Source: Thalassospira sp. MCCC 1A01428 | Lineage (GTDB): Bacteria > Pseudomonadota > Alphaproteobacteria > Rhodospirillales > Thalassospiraceae | NCBI RefSeq assembly: GCF_002115825.1 | Contig: NZ_JFJZ01000003.1 | Coordinates: forward strand, 186,001 to 250,000 | Reading direction: 5' to 3' | Length of the DNA: 64,000 nucleotides | Shown: positions 46,679-56,282 of the stretch, one piece after another | Layout: the number at the start of each line of letters is the position of its first letter | Position numbering within the stretch: position 1 is the stretch's first letter | Program-made: the position numbers and the translations under genes | The notes under the pieces: model-generated | Told to the model about the DNA's origin: nothing | Database searches by the model: none | The model's input: the letters and a program-made list of their open reading frames with translations, nothing else

Positions 46679-47947
46679 ATGAGCGCGCCTGTATGGAATA
46701 ACAAAGTGGTAAAGTGGGTCGATGATCGTCTTCCGATCATATCGATGGTGCATCATGCCGCTTATGAATATCCGACACCGAAAAACCTGTCCTATATGTG
46801 GAACTTTGGTTCCCTTGCCGGTTTTGTTCTGGTGACCATGATCCTTTCGGGGATCTTTCTGGTGATGAACTATACGCCGCATGCCGACATGGCATTTGAT
46901 TCCGTTGAACGCATCATGCGTGACGTGAATTATGGCTGGCTGATCCGCTATTTGCATGTCAATGGCGCATCCATGTTCTTCATCTGCGTCTATATCCACA
47001 TTTTCCGTGGTCTTTATTACGGGTCATACAAAGCCCCGCGTGAAGTTCTGTGGTGGATCGGCATCCTGATCCTGCTCGCCATGATGGCAACGGCATTCAT
47101 GGGCTACGTTCTGCCCTGGGGCCAGATGTCTTTCTGGGGTGCAACGGTTATTACCAACCTGTTTTCTGCCTTCCCGGTGATTGGCGATCCGCTGGTGACC
47201 TGGCTTTGGGGCGGTTTCTCGGTTGGCAACCCGACGCTGAACCGCTTCTTCTCACTGCATTACCTGCTGCCGTTTGTCATTCTGGGCCTTGTTGTCCTGC
47301 ATGTCTGGGCGTTGCATGCGGTACGGTCAAACAACCCGACCGGCGTTGAAATCAAAACCCCGCAGGACAGCATTCCTTTCCATCCCTATTACACGATCAA
47401 GGATCTGTTCGGGATGGGCGTGTTTTTGATCATCTATCTGTATTTTGTGTTCTTCGCGCCAAACTTCTTTGGCGAGCCGGACAACTACATTATGGCGAAC
47501 CCGTTATCGACCCCCGCACATATCGTGCCGGAATGGTACTTCCTGCCATTCTACGCGATCCTGCGTTCGATCGATTTCGAATTCCTTGGCATTCCGGCAA
47601 AACTGCTGGGCGTGCTGGCAATGTTTGCCGCGATCATTGTTCTGTTCGTTATTCCCTGGCTTGATACATCAAAAGTCCGCAGCTCGCGGTTCCGTCCGGT
47701 TTACAAATGGTTTTTTGTCATTCTGGTCATTGATTGCTTCATTCTGGGTTATTGCGGTGCGAAATCGCCAGCCGATCCGTTCATGGGCCTGCACGGGCTT
47801 CAGGTGATTACAGTGGGCCAGTTGGCGACATTGTATTACTTCCTGCACTTCCTGGTTGTGATGCCTGTGGTTGGCAAAATGGAACGCCCCAAACCGCTGC
47901 CGGCAAGTATCAGCGAATCTGTCCTCAAGGGAGGTGCAAATGCGTAA
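46679..47947 (+). CDS. petB: Ubiquinol-cytochrome c reductase cytochrome b subunit
   Basis: Full-length cytochrome b, 422 residues, eight membrane helices. It holds two hemes and both quinone sites: [19 protein letters not shown] and [21 protein letters not shown] carry the axial histidines, and the Qo motif [14 protein letters not shown] is present. GGGAGTG precedes the ATG. Its end overlaps the start of petC by eight bases. The b subunit is not split as in b6f complexes. Confidence 0.97.
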   Translation: MSAPVWNNKVVKWVDDRLPIISMVHHAAYEYPTPKNLSYMWNFGSLAGFVLVTMILSGIFLVMNYTPHADMAFDSVERIMRDVNYGWLIRYLHVNGASMFFICVYIHIFRGLYYGSYKAPREVLWWIGILILLAMMATAFMGYVLPWGQMSFWGATVITNLFSAFPVIGDPLVTWLWGGFSVGNPTLNRFFSLHYLLPFVILGLVVLHVWALHAVRSNNPTGVEIKTPQDSIPFHPYYTIKDLFGMGVFLIIYLYFVFFAPNFFGEPDNYIMANPLSTPAHIVPEWYFLPFYAILRSIDFEFLGIPAKLLGVLAMFAAIIVLFVIPWLDTSKVRSSRFRPVYKWFFVILVIDCFILGYCGAKSPADPFMGLHGLQVITVGQLATLYYFLHFLVVMPVVGKMERPKPLPASISESVLKGGANA

Positions 47948-48710
47948 ATTTGCTCTCACCGCAATTGCTGCTGCATTCGCGCTGACCGCTTTTGCCAACA
48001 ATTCAAAGGCATCTGAAGGTGTGGTTCCGCCTGCAATGGACTGGAGCTGGCAGGGCCTGTTTGGCACCTATGACCGTGCGCAACTGCAACGCGGTTTCCA
48101 GGTGTTCAAAACGGTCTGTGCAAGCTGCCACAGCATGCGGTATCTCGCATTTCGCAATCTGGAAGGCATCGGTTTTAACGATGACCAGATCAAGGCGATT
48201 GCTGCGGAATATGAAGTCCAGGACGGCCCCAATGACGATGGTGAAATGTTCACCCGTACGGCAAAACCGTCTGACCACTTCCCGCACCCGTTTGCCAATG
48301 ACAAGGCAGCTGCCGCTGCCAATGGCGGGGCAACACCGCCCGATCTGTCACTGATGGCAAAAGCCCGCCCGCATGGCCCGGATTACATCCATGCCCTGCT
48401 GACCGGCTATGAAGAAGAGGCACCGGCCGGTGTCGAAATGGCTGAGGGCAAGTATTACAACCATTACTTCGCCAGCCATCAGATTTCGATGCCACCGCCC
48501 CTTTACGGTGATGACGTTGAATATACCGATGGTACGGAAGCAACCATTGATCAGGAAGTCCAGGACGTTACCGCGTTCCTGAACTGGATTGCCGAACCGG
48601 AGCTTGAAGCCCGCAAGGCAATGGGCATGAAAGTGCTGTTGTTCCTGATCGTGCTAACCGCGATGCTATATGCTGTAAAACGTAAAATCTGGGCCAAAAT
48701 CGAACATTAA
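47940..48710 (+). CDS. petC: Cytochrome c1
   Basis: Cytochrome c1 of complex III, 256 residues. Signal peptide [20 protein letters not shown] leads to a periplasmic domain with heme-attachment CASCH, and a C-terminal membrane anchor ([20 protein letters not shown]). The start at 47940 has GGGAGG upstream and overlaps petB by eight bases, showing translational coupling. It ends at a strong terminator, closing petABC. Confidence 0.96.
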   Translation: MRKFALTAIAAAFALTAFANNSKASEGVVPPAMDWSWQGLFGTYDRAQLQRGFQVFKTVCASCHSMRYLAFRNLEGIGFNDDQIKAIAAEYEVQDGPNDDGEMFTRTAKPSDHFPHPFANDKAAAAANGGATPPDLSLMAKARPHGPDYIHALLTGYEEEAPAGVEMAEGKYYNHYFASHQISMPPPLYGDDVEYTDGTEATIDQEVQDVTAFLNWIAEPELEARKAMGMKVLLFLIVLTAMLYAVKRKIWAKIEH

Positions 48711-48734
48711 TCTGTTTGGTTCCAACCCGTTATC

Positions 48735-48770
48735 AAAGGCCGCCGAAACAATTCGGCGGCCTTTTTATTT
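48735..48770 (+). terminator. Rho-independent terminator after petABC
   Basis: Perfect 13-bp stem AAAGGCCGCCGAA/TTCGGCGGCCTTT, short loop, then TTATTT. Confidence 0.93.
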
Positions 48771-48940
48771 GCTTTTAATTTTTGCACGTCGTGATAGAGA
48801 GAAAACATCATCGAGCTAACAATAATATCATCGTGCCTGCGAGCTGAAATATGATGGTTGCTCACCGTTCGCCACCGACATATCTGATGTCCGCCATCAC
48901 ATGCCACTGGCCCCCACCACCTTGCTGCTGGATGCTGTTT

Positions 48941-49567
48941 ATGCTGCTGGACCAATATGGCCTGTATCTGATTGCCGTTCTAATCGCTGTTCTTACACCC
49001 GGCCCGGCTGTGATGCTGGGCATTACCAACAGCATCCGCCATAACCTGACCACATCGATGGTCGGGGCATTGGGTTGTGTGACGGCAACCGGGTTAATGG
49101 GGGCACTTTCGGCTATGGGGCTGGGGGCCATGATTATGACATCGGCGATCCTGTTTGATGTTATTCGCTTTGCCAGTGCCGCCTATCTGATCTGGCTGGG
49201 CATTAAAATGTGGAAAGCCAGCGGTAAGGTTGCAATGGATATTGCGCCAGATCACATCCCCGTTCATTCTGGCTACTTGCGCTGCTATATGCGCGGCTTT
49301 CTCATTTCGGCCAGCAACCCCAAGGCAATTGCCTTTTTTACCGCCCTGTTCCCCATGTTCCTGGACCCCAACGCCCCGCTGATGACGCAGTTTGCCGTCC
49401 TCGACACCACATTTATCATACTGTCGTTTTCATCGATCATGGGGTATTCAATGCTGGCCGCACGCAGCAAGGATTTCCTGCTTGGCTCCGCGCGCAAATG
49501 GTTTGACCGGGTTGCCGGCAGCATTTTTGTCAGCTTCGGCCTGGCGCTTGCCGCCAGCCACCGGTGA
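48941..49567 (+). CDS. LysE/RhtB-family translocator
   Basis: Inner-membrane exporter of about 208 residues with five to six hydrophobic segments. The family N-terminus with PGPAVMLGITNSIRH is present, plus LIWLGIKMWKAS and the FLISASNPKAIAFFTALFPMF motif. Members export amino acids such as lysine, homoserine or threonine; the substrate here is unknown. The ATG at 48941 with GGATG upstream is favoured; earlier in-frame starts would add a Pro/Cys-rich stretch unlike the family. Confidence 0.88.
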   Translation: MLLDQYGLYLIAVLIAVLTPGPAVMLGITNSIRHNLTTSMVGALGCVTATGLMGALSAMGLGAMIMTSAILFDVIRFASAAYLIWLGIKMWKASGKVAMDIAPDHIPVHSGYLRCYMRGFLISASNPKAIAFFTALFPMFLDPNAPLMTQFAVLDTTFIILSFSSIMGYSMLAARSKDFLLGSARKWFDRVAGSIFVSFGLALAASHR

Positions 49568-49590
49568 TTTGCACGTGCCGGAATCCGGTA

Positions 49591-50460
49591 TCAGTATATC
49601 CGGTAACTCTGCAATATCTGGTCGATAACACCATCCTTGTGCATTTGCATCAGCACCGCATCCAGTGCCCTGGCAAATTCATCGCGATAAGGCCATTTAT
49701 CCGCGTCAAACGGCGCATAGGCAATGGCCCCCTGATGGGCCCCCAAAACAGCCGTTTCCACAATTTTCCCGGCAAGGTCGGCACGATCAAACCCAAGTTC
49801 CGCCAAAGCGGTTGCCGTTGCCTGCCGATCATTGACATAACAGTCAATCCGCCCGGCAAGCAGACGCTTTAAATTGATCCCGGTGCTATGGGCTTCTTCA
49901 AGGGTAACCTCGTGCAGGCGCGCCATCTCAAACAAATCTTCGCCCACCAGCTTATAGCCCGAGGTATTGCCAAACCGTGCGCCGATATAATCAAACGGAT
50001 AATCGGTCAAAACCCGGTTACGAGCAAACTGGTCTGTGCATATCACCACAACAGATTCGTCTAGAATTGGAACTGAATACCGATCCACCCAGCTTCGTTT
50101 CGGGTCCAGATACGGCGGATAAAACGCCATGATCTCGCCCCGCTGCAACATCTCAATACCGCGTTTGAATGGTACCCCGGCAAATTCGATATCATACTGG
50201 GGCAACCGTGCCGCTGCGTGACGCAAAATATCGGTATAGGCCCCCGTCATGACCGCCCCGGTCAAATAGGCATAGGGTGGATCATTTTCCTCGCCATATA
50301 AAACGATATGCCGACGCGTACCGCCAATGTCGTTCGCGGTCTGACTTTGCAACAAGGGTTGAGACGGAGAACGGCGACCGGTCTGAGCCCACACCGGCCC
50401 GGATCGTATTAGAACAATTCCAGAAAATAAAATTGCGGCAAGCGCAAAGCGCATCGACAT
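49591..50460 (-). CDS. Periplasmic substrate-binding-domain protein (SBP_bac_3 type)
   Basis: A 289-residue protein with a signal peptide (MSMRFALAAILFSGIVLIRS, then AQ cleavage) and a type II periplasmic-binding fold resembling amino-acid ABC binding proteins (NDPPYAYL, VPFKRGIEMLQRGEIMAFYPPY, LLAGRIDCYVND, MHKDGVIDQIL). No ABC permease or ATPase is adjacent, so it may be an orphan sensor or scavenger. Convergent with the LysE gene. The start at 50460 is set by the signal peptide. Confidence 0.85.
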   Translation of the reverse strand: MSMRFALAAILFSGIVLIRSGPVWAQTGRRSPSQPLLQSQTANDIGGTRRHIVLYGEENDPPYAYLTGAVMTGAYTDILRHAAARLPQYDIEFAGVPFKRGIEMLQRGEIMAFYPPYLDPKRSWVDRYSVPILDESVVVICTDQFARNRVLTDYPFDYIGARFGNTSGYKLVGEDLFEMARLHEVTLEEAHSTGINLKRLLAGRIDCYVNDRQATATALAELGFDRADLAGKIVETAVLGAHQGAIAYAPFDADKWPYRDEFARALDAVLMQMHKDGVIDQILQSYRIY

Positions 50461-50791
50461 AACGATGTCCGAACCAATGATCAATGATGGGGAAAGCGGC
50501 GCCTGAAATAACAGCAAAGCCCGGTCATGACCACTGCGATAGACGAAACCGAGACATGCACAACCATAACGCTCTGTGCGGTGATATTTGCATAAACCGC
50601 ATTATATTCAGGGCAAAACGGCCTTGAACCTTACCACCATAATCAAAACGGAGCAAAAGCCCCACTGGCAACAGGAAGGCATGAGCAATCCTGCTGCTTT
50701 AACGAAGCAAGGATGCCTCGCCATTTCTGATCCCGGCCATTTTTAACCCCGTTATCACGCCCGGGTTAAAAGCCATCGGTCCCTGCCAGGT
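50461..50791. other. Intergenic region upstream of the substrate-binding protein gene
   Basis: No convincing gene. It contains a 9-bp inverted repeat TTTTAACCC/GGGTTAAAA (50741-50771), just beyond the stop of the methyltransferase gene on the minus strand, which may be a weak terminator. Confidence 0.4.
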
Positions 50792-51613
50792 TTAAAATTG
50801 TGACTGATCCGTCACCGAGGCCGCATCATCTGTTGTGTTTTCAGGGTCAGTATGCCGGTCATTGTTATTGCCAACATGGTTGCCATCGACCGGGCGCATT
50901 GGTGGCACGGTAACCGGAATATGCACCAGCCGCCTTTTATGTTGCGGTGTCCCGGTGCTGGCATAAAGCTGCTTGCCTGCCTCGACAATACTGACACCGG
51001 CAAAGGCCTTGAACAGACGTGACCCGACATTTTCAATACCTTGCGACCAACGCAGCAAAAACCGGCTTCGCGTCGGGGGTAAAAACAGCGCCCGGCTATG
51101 TTGCACGGGCAAAAACATGTTTTCCCGCATCAGGTTTTGAAGCTGGCTGACAGTATAAGGGTGCCCAAAACCAAACGGCGTATTTTCCGACCAGCTCCAT
51201 AACGAGCTGCGGTTTGGTGTTAGCACCACAATACGGCCATTTGGCGTTAGCACACGCCAGCATTCACGCATCAGGCGGCGCTGCGAGTCGGAATGTTCCA
51301 CCAGATGCACCAGCAAAATCCGGTCAACCGAACTATCGGGCAGCGGCAACATGGTTTCTTCGGTCAGGGCGACACGGTTGGCTTCGCCAGCCGGCCAATG
51401 CACACAGCCCTGCGGGGCGGGCATAAATGCCATCACCCGTTCGGCTTCGCCCAAAAACGGCCGTAAATACGGCGTGGCATAGCCAAACCCAAGCACACGC
51501 ATGCCCCGCACATCCGACCACATCAGGCGCAACCGGCGGCGAATAAGCCGGCGGGCGGCCTGACCCAGGCTGGTAGCATAAAACCGGTGTAAATCGACAA
51601 CATCCTGACGCAT
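50792..51613 (-). CDS. SAM-dependent methyltransferase (class I)
   Basis: A 273-residue protein with a methyltransferase type 11 core at about 35-150: GMRVLGFGYATPYL (a modified glycine motif), LPLPDSSVDRILLVHLVEHSD, and LTPNGRIVVLTPNR. The C-terminal 60 residues are hydrophilic and probably disordered. The ATG at 51613 is preferred over a TTG two codons earlier. It is divergent from gloB, an arrangement seen in other alphaproteobacteria. The substrate is unknown. Confidence 0.85.
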   Translation of the reverse strand: MRQDVVDLHRFYATSLGQAARRLIRRRLRLMWSDVRGMRVLGFGYATPYLRPFLGEAERVMAFMPAPQGCVHWPAGEANRVALTEETMLPLPDSSVDRILLVHLVEHSDSQRRLMRECWRVLTPNGRIVVLTPNRSSLWSWSENTPFGFGHPYTVSQLQNLMRENMFLPVQHSRALFLPPTRSRFLLRWSQGIENVGSRLFKAFAGVSIVEAGKQLYASTGTPQHKRRLVHIPVTVPPMRPVDGNHVGNNNDRHTDPENTTDDAASVTDQSQF

Positions 51614-51724
51614 GGTCAAACCCTATCATTGTCCGGCGATTGCGCGAAACAAATTGCAGCGCAATTGTTTCCTTGCCACCACCCTGTTAGGCTTTGGCAT
51701 ATTTTCAAACAAATGAGGCCAAAA

Positions 51725-52495
51725 ATGTCGGCAGGTGACATCATCCTGATCCCGAACCGGTCAGACAATTACATTTATCTGCTGCGCTGCGCCACAAGCG
51801 GCGTTACCGCCGTCATAGACCCCGGCGATGCCGCCCCGGTGATTGACGAACTGGCAAAGCACGGCTGGCAGCTTGATACCATATTAAACACCCATCATCA
51901 TAATGACCATGTGGGTGGCAATGCCGAGCTTAAGGAAAAGTTCGGGGCAAAAATTATTGGCCCCGCCGCCGAAGCCGATAAAATTGGCGGACTGGATGAA
52001 ACCGTTGCCGAAGGCGACACCGTTAAGGTCGGCGAGCTTGAAGCCGACATATATGATGTACCGGGCCATACCGCCGGGCATATCGCCTTTTATTTCCCGG
52101 CAGTTTCGGCCCTGTTTTCCGGCGACAGCCTGTTTGCACTGGGCTGTGGTCGCCTGTTTGAAGGCACAGCCGAACAAATGTGGCATTCGCTGATCAAATT
52201 TCGCACCTTGCCGGTCGAAACCCGGCTTTATTGCGGTCACGAATACACCCTGACCAATGCTCGCTTTGCCCTGACGATTGAGCCGGAAAATGCCGCCCTT
52301 CAGGCACGCGTCAGCGCCGTTGAAACCCTGCGCAAGGCAAACCGTCCCACCATTCCCTCTACTCTTGGGGAAGAAATCGACACCAACCCGTTTTTACGGG
52401 CCGATGTCCCGCTGGTTGGTGAAGCCCTGGGGATGTCAGGTGCGCCCGCCGAAATTGTCTTTACCGAAATTCGCTATCGAAAAGATAATTTTTAG
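51725..52495 (+). CDS. gloB: Hydroxyacylglutathione hydrolase (glyoxalase II)
   Basis: Metallo-beta-lactamase fold enzyme of 256 residues that hydrolyses S-D-lactoylglutathione in methylglyoxal detoxification. The binuclear metal motif NTHHHNDHVGGN, then PGHTAGHIAFYF, FSGDSLFALGCGRLFEG and YCGHEYTLTNARFA are all glyoxalase II hallmarks. GAGG precedes the ATG at 51725; an extension upstream would overlap the methyltransferase promoter. Confidence 0.96.
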   Translation: MSAGDIILIPNRSDNYIYLLRCATSGVTAVIDPGDAAPVIDELAKHGWQLDTILNTHHHNDHVGGNAELKEKFGAKIIGPAAEADKIGGLDETVAEGDTVKVGELEADIYDVPGHTAGHIAFYFPAVSALFSGDSLFALGCGRLFEGTAEQMWHSLIKFRTLPVETRLYCGHEYTLTNARFALTIEPENAALQARVSAVETLRKANRPTIPSTLGEEIDTNPFLRADVPLVGEALGMSGAPAEIVFTEIRYRKDNF

Positions 52496-52521
52496 CAATT
52501 CTGTGCGGGCGTGTCGGGGGA

Positions 52522-53766
52522 TCATCCCTCGACCTGCTTGAACAACACGTTCTGGTCCAGCAAATAACGTGAAAACAGCGGCAGGCTGGCAGCACCAATT
52601 GCACGCGCACCATTGCCAACCACCCCGGGTTCTACCCGGGGCATGGCGATGCCTTGCAAATCCAGCCCGGTAACGGCATCGCGAATCGCGGCGACCACGC
52701 GGTCGCGCACATAGGGGGGGAAGCCGCCATCAACAATGACGGTTTCAAAATCGATCACGGAACAGACCGATGTTATCGCAACAGCCAGACTGCGGGCAGC
52801 CTGGGCAATCCAGAGGTCAAGCTGCGGGCCAATATCGCCCCAGCTTTCCGGGTCGCGCCATAACTGGTCAGGGTTGATACCGTCCGCATTAAGCATTTCT
52901 TCCAAAACAAATAACGATGCCTGATCAATCAATTGCGACGGGTTACCGGCCCTGTCCCCCACTGGCATGGACCCGAACGCCCCGGCATTTCCCGTGCGCC
53001 CGGCATAAACGGCCTGGTTTAAAACAACCCCGCCCCCGATAAATGAACCGATAAAAAAATAGGCAAAATCGGCGTAATTGGCACCTTGGCCAAACACCAG
53101 TTCAGCGCCGCAGGCGGCAGTGGCATCATTTTGTAAAAACACCGGAAACGAAACGATTTCGCCAATATCTTCGACCAGGTCAATATCGCGCCAGGCATTC
53201 ATGTCCTGTTCCGGGGCGCCCATTTCATCAACCCAGTTCCACAGTTCGAATGGCGCAGCAATACCCAGCCCGGCAATGCGGGCACGCTGAACCGGCGTCA
53301 TTTTCGCAACAAGGCTGTCAATCGCAGTTCGCACAAACTGGCGAATGGTTTCCGGCGTTGGGTATTTATAGGTTTCAATACGCCGTTCACGTACCGTACC
53401 GACAAAATCCATCCATACCAGATCAGCACTGCGCCGCCCGATCTTAAGGCCAAATGAATAGGCCCCATCGGGATTAAGGGCCATGGGCACCGACGGTTTT
53501 CCGACCTTGCCACGCACGGGATCACCGCGCATCAAAAGCCCGTCCTGCTCTAGCGCGCGAATAATAACCGATGCGGTTTGCGCCGATAACCCGGATAAAC
53601 GGGCGATATCGGCCTTGGACAAACCCGCAGTGCGCCGCACCAGCGATAGCAACAATCGTTCGTTATAAGCACGCACCCGTATCTGATTTGCACCACCGCC
53701 ATGCGGTCCGGCATAAACCGGCACAGCACCGCTCGGATCAGCGCCGGGGCTCTGACTTTCAGGCAT
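52522..53766 (-). CDS. frcR: ROK-family transcriptional regulator of the fructose-type ABC operon
   Basis: A 414-residue ROK repressor: N-terminal winged helix (about 35-90, SKADIARLSGLSAQTASVIIRALEQDGLL) and a sugar-kinase-like ROK domain (about 105-400). GGGAGGACAC precedes the ATG at 53766. It is divergent from frcBCAK, as frcR is in Sinorhizobium meliloti, with a 12-bp inverted repeat between. The ROK domain lacks an obvious complete zinc-cysteine cluster. Likely a sugar-responsive repressor of the operon. Confidence 0.85.
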   Translation of the reverse strand: MPESQSPGADPSGAVPVYAGPHGGGANQIRVRAYNERLLLSLVRRTAGLSKADIARLSGLSAQTASVIIRALEQDGLLMRGDPVRGKVGKPSVPMALNPDGAYSFGLKIGRRSADLVWMDFVGTVRERRIETYKYPTPETIRQFVRTAIDSLVAKMTPVQRARIAGLGIAAPFELWNWVDEMGAPEQDMNAWRDIDLVEDIGEIVSFPVFLQNDATAACGAELVFGQGANYADFAYFFIGSFIGGGVVLNQAVYAGRTGNAGAFGSMPVGDRAGNPSQLIDQASLFVLEEMLNADGINPDQLWRDPESWGDIGPQLDLWIAQAARSLAVAITSVCSVIDFETVIVDGGFPPYVRDRVVAAIRDAVTGLDLQGIAMPRVEPGVVGNGARAIGAASLPLFSRYLLDQNVLFKQVEG

Positions 53767-53828
53767 ATTGTGTCCTCCCATGCGGCACTTTCGCCTTTTT
53801 CATTATGGGATACAAGATCGTCAATTCT

Positions 53829-53857
53829 AATTAATAAATCAAATGGATTTATTAATT
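53829..53857. promoter_or_regulatory. Candidate FrcR operator
   Basis: Perfect repeat AATTAATAAATC-aaatg-GATTTATTAATT in the frcR/frcB divergent region, strikingly AT-rich against its flanks. Its AATAAATC/GATTTATT halves resemble the TTATTT-type dyads bound by Mlc/NagC, which are also ROK proteins. Confidence 0.6.
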
Positions 53858-53995
53858 GACAGCGATTTGATTTTGGTGTGGTGTAGAGCCAGACAGCCCC
53901 ATTCAAGGTTGCAAAAAATAGCAGCCACGGGCGTCGTCGAGGTCAATAATTGGCGAAATGCCGCTTAAATCAGGGAAATCCCTGGGAGGAAACAG

Positions 53996-55027
53996 ATGAA
54001 AAAAGCACTTCTTGGCGCAACCCTTGGTGCGCTTGCCCTTTCGATTGCCGCCCTGCCGGTTCATCAGGCCAAAGCCGACGAAATTGGTGCCTGCCTGGTC
54101 ACCAAAACCGACATCAACCCGTTTTTCGTGAAAATGAAAGAAGGCGCGACAGCCAAGGCAAAGGAACTGGGCATCAATCTTTCGACCTATGCCGGCAAAA
54201 TTGATGGCGACCATGAAACCCAGGTGCAGGCGATTGAATCGTGCATCGCATCGGGTGCCAAAGGCATCATGCTGACAGCATCGGACACCAAGGCGATTGT
54301 GCCAGTGGTTAAAAAAGCCCGCGATGCCGGTATTCTGGTTATCGCGCTTGATACCCCGCTAGAACCGATCGATGCTGCCGATGCCACCTTTGCCACCGAC
54401 AATTTCAAGGCAGGCGAACTGATTGGCGAATGGGCCAAGGCCAAAATGGGCGACAAGGCCGACGAAGCCAAAATCGCCTTTCTTGACCTTTCGGCAAGCG
54501 CGCCATCGGTTGATGTGCTGCGCGACCAGGGCTTTATGAAGGGATTTGGCATTGATATTAAAGACGAAAACAAAATTGGCGATGAAGACGATGACCGTAT
54601 CGTCGGCCATGACGTAACCAGCGGCAACGAAGAAGGCGGCCGCAAGGCGCTTGAGAATTTGTTGCAGCGCGATTCCGGTATCAATGTGGTTTACACCATT
54701 AACGAACCGGCCGCCGCTGGGGCATATGAAGCCCTTAAATCCTTTGGCATGCAGGATGGTGTTTTAATTGTTTCGGTTGATGGCGGTTGCCCCGGCGTCG
54801 AGAACGTAAAAGACGGCGTTATCGGTGCCACATCACAGCAATACCCGCTTTTGATGGCATCCAAAGGAATCGAAGCCATCAAGGCATGGGCGGATTCGGG
54901 TGAAAAACCGAAAAACAGTGACGGCCTGAATTTTGTGAATACCGGCGTTAACCTGGTCACAGACCAGCCGGTAGACGGCGTTGAATCGATCAGCGTTAAA
55001 GAAGGCCTGGATCGCTGCTGGGGTTAA
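53996..55027 (+). CDS. frcB: Sugar ABC transporter substrate-binding protein (FrcB-type)
   Basis: Periplasmic binding protein of 343 residues, RbsB-like type I fold. Signal peptide [20 protein letters not shown] ends at AKA/DE; the mature part starts [21 protein letters not shown]. The sequence and gene order match Sinorhizobium meliloti FrcB, which binds fructose, ribose and mannose. GGGAGGAAAC precedes the ATG. A strong hairpin follows it, so its mRNA may be more stable than that of the rest of the operon. Confidence 0.9.
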   Translation: MKKALLGATLGALALSIAALPVHQAKADEIGACLVTKTDINPFFVKMKEGATAKAKELGINLSTYAGKIDGDHETQVQAIESCIASGAKGIMLTASDTKAIVPVVKKARDAGILVIALDTPLEPIDAADATFATDNFKAGELIGEWAKAKMGDKADEAKIAFLDLSASAPSVDVLRDQGFMKGFGIDIKDENKIGDEDDDRIVGHDVTSGNEEGGRKALENLLQRDSGINVVYTINEPAAAGAYEALKSFGMQDGVLIVSVDGGCPGVENVKDGVIGATSQQYPLLMASKGIEAIKAWADSGEKPKNSDGLNFVNTGVNLVTDQPVDGVESISVKEGLDRCWG

Positions 55028-55049
55028 TCCCGAACTGGTAGCAAAATGT

Positions 55050-55076
55050 TTCGGGGCGGGCACTGCCCGCCCCGAA
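55050..55076 (+). other. Intercistronic hairpin between frcB and frcC
   Basis: Perfect palindrome TTCGGGGCGGGCA-c-TGCCCGCCCCGAA, 22 bases after the frcB stop, with no T-tract. Similar intercistronic stems protect the binding-protein mRNA in other ABC operons. Confidence 0.7.
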
Positions 55077-55199
55077 CCCGCACACCTAAATCCTTACCAT
55101 GTCAAACGGCCCTGCCCCTGAAAACCGGGGGAACCAGCCAAAGCGCCCCGTGTCCCACACATCTGGCGCAGGCAAGATAACAGGGCCCCGGAGGAAGCG

Positions 55200-56282
55200 A
55201 TGAGCGACGACACCCGTACGCCACGCAAGCAGCAGGAATTTGAAGACACATTGGGGCGCAGCGACAAAAATGTTGCAGCATTCACGCCACATAAACGCTC
55301 TTTTCTGCAATCAGCCCAGCATCTGTTGCATGGTCATCCCACAATGATCCCGGTCATTGTGCTGATTTTATCAATCATCATTTTTGGCGCACTGGCCGGA
55401 CCCAAATTTTTCTCGCCGTTCAACCTGTCGCTGATTGTTCAGCAGGTATCAATTATTGGCATTCTGGCAGCCGCCCAAAGCCTTGTGATTTTAACCGCCG
55501 GGATTGATCTTTCGGTTGGTGCAATCATGGTTTTAATGTCGGTCGTGATGGGCCAGCTTGCCGTTTCAGCCGGCATCCCAACGCCGCTTGCCATCCTGAT
55601 CGGTTTTGGCGGCGGTGCGCTGGCGGGCGGCATGAACGGCTTTCTCGTAACACGGATAAAGCTGCCCCCGTTTATTGTCACCCTGGGGTCATGGAACATT
55701 TTCTTTGCCCTTAACCTGTGGCTTTCAAATGCCCAATCCATTCGCAGCCAGACCCTTGATGAAATCGCCCCGCTGCTAAAACTGTTTGGTGAAACCATCG
55801 CCATTGGGGGCGCCCGGATTACCTATGGGTCCATCCTGATGCTGGCGATTTTTGCCGTTCTTTGGTTCATGTTGAACCATACCGCCTGGGGTCGGCATGT
55901 TTATGCCATTGGCGATGATAAGGAATCTGCCGAACTTTCCGGCATTCGCACCAACCGTACGCTGATATCGGTTTATATTCTGGCTGGTGTGGTATGTGCC
56001 ATTGGTGGCTGGGCCTCAATCGGGCGTGTCGGGTCTGTTTCGCCACAAAGTTTTCAGGAAGCCAATTTGCAGTCCATTACCGCTGTGGTGATCGGGGGCA
56101 TTTCGCTGTTTGGCGGACGTGGTTCCATTGCCGGGCCGTTGATTGGCGCGCTGATTGTGGGTGTGTTTAATTCCGGCCTGCGCATGGTTGGGGTCGATGT
56201 GCTGTGGCAGTTGTTTGCCATTGGCTGGCTCACCATCATTGCCGTTGCGATTGACCAGTGGATCAGAAAGGTATCGTCATGA
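55200..56282 (+). CDS. frcC: Sugar ABC transporter permease (FrcC-type)
   Basis: Inner-membrane permease of 360 residues, RbsC/BPD_transp_2 family, about ten hydrophobic segments. Landmarks: AQSLVILTAGIDLSVGAIMVLMS and ITAVVIGGISLFGGRGSIAGPLIGAL. The hydrophilic N-terminal 50 residues are longer than RbsC, as in FrcC. GGAGGAAGCG precedes the ATG. The stop overlaps the start of frcA by four bases (ATGA). Confidence 0.9.
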   Translation: MSDDTRTPRKQQEFEDTLGRSDKNVAAFTPHKRSFLQSAQHLLHGHPTMIPVIVLILSIIIFGALAGPKFFSPFNLSLIVQQVSIIGILAAAQSLVILTAGIDLSVGAIMVLMSVVMGQLAVSAGIPTPLAILIGFGGGALAGGMNGFLVTRIKLPPFIVTLGSWNIFFALNLWLSNAQSIRSQTLDEIAPLLKLFGETIAIGGARITYGSILMLAIFAVLWFMLNHTAWGRHVYAIGDDKESAELSGIRTNRTLISVYILAGVVCAIGGWASIGRVGSVSPQSFQEANLQSITAVVIGGISLFGGRGSIAGPLIGALIVGVFNSGLRMVGVDVLWQLFAIGWLTIIAVAIDQWIRKVSS

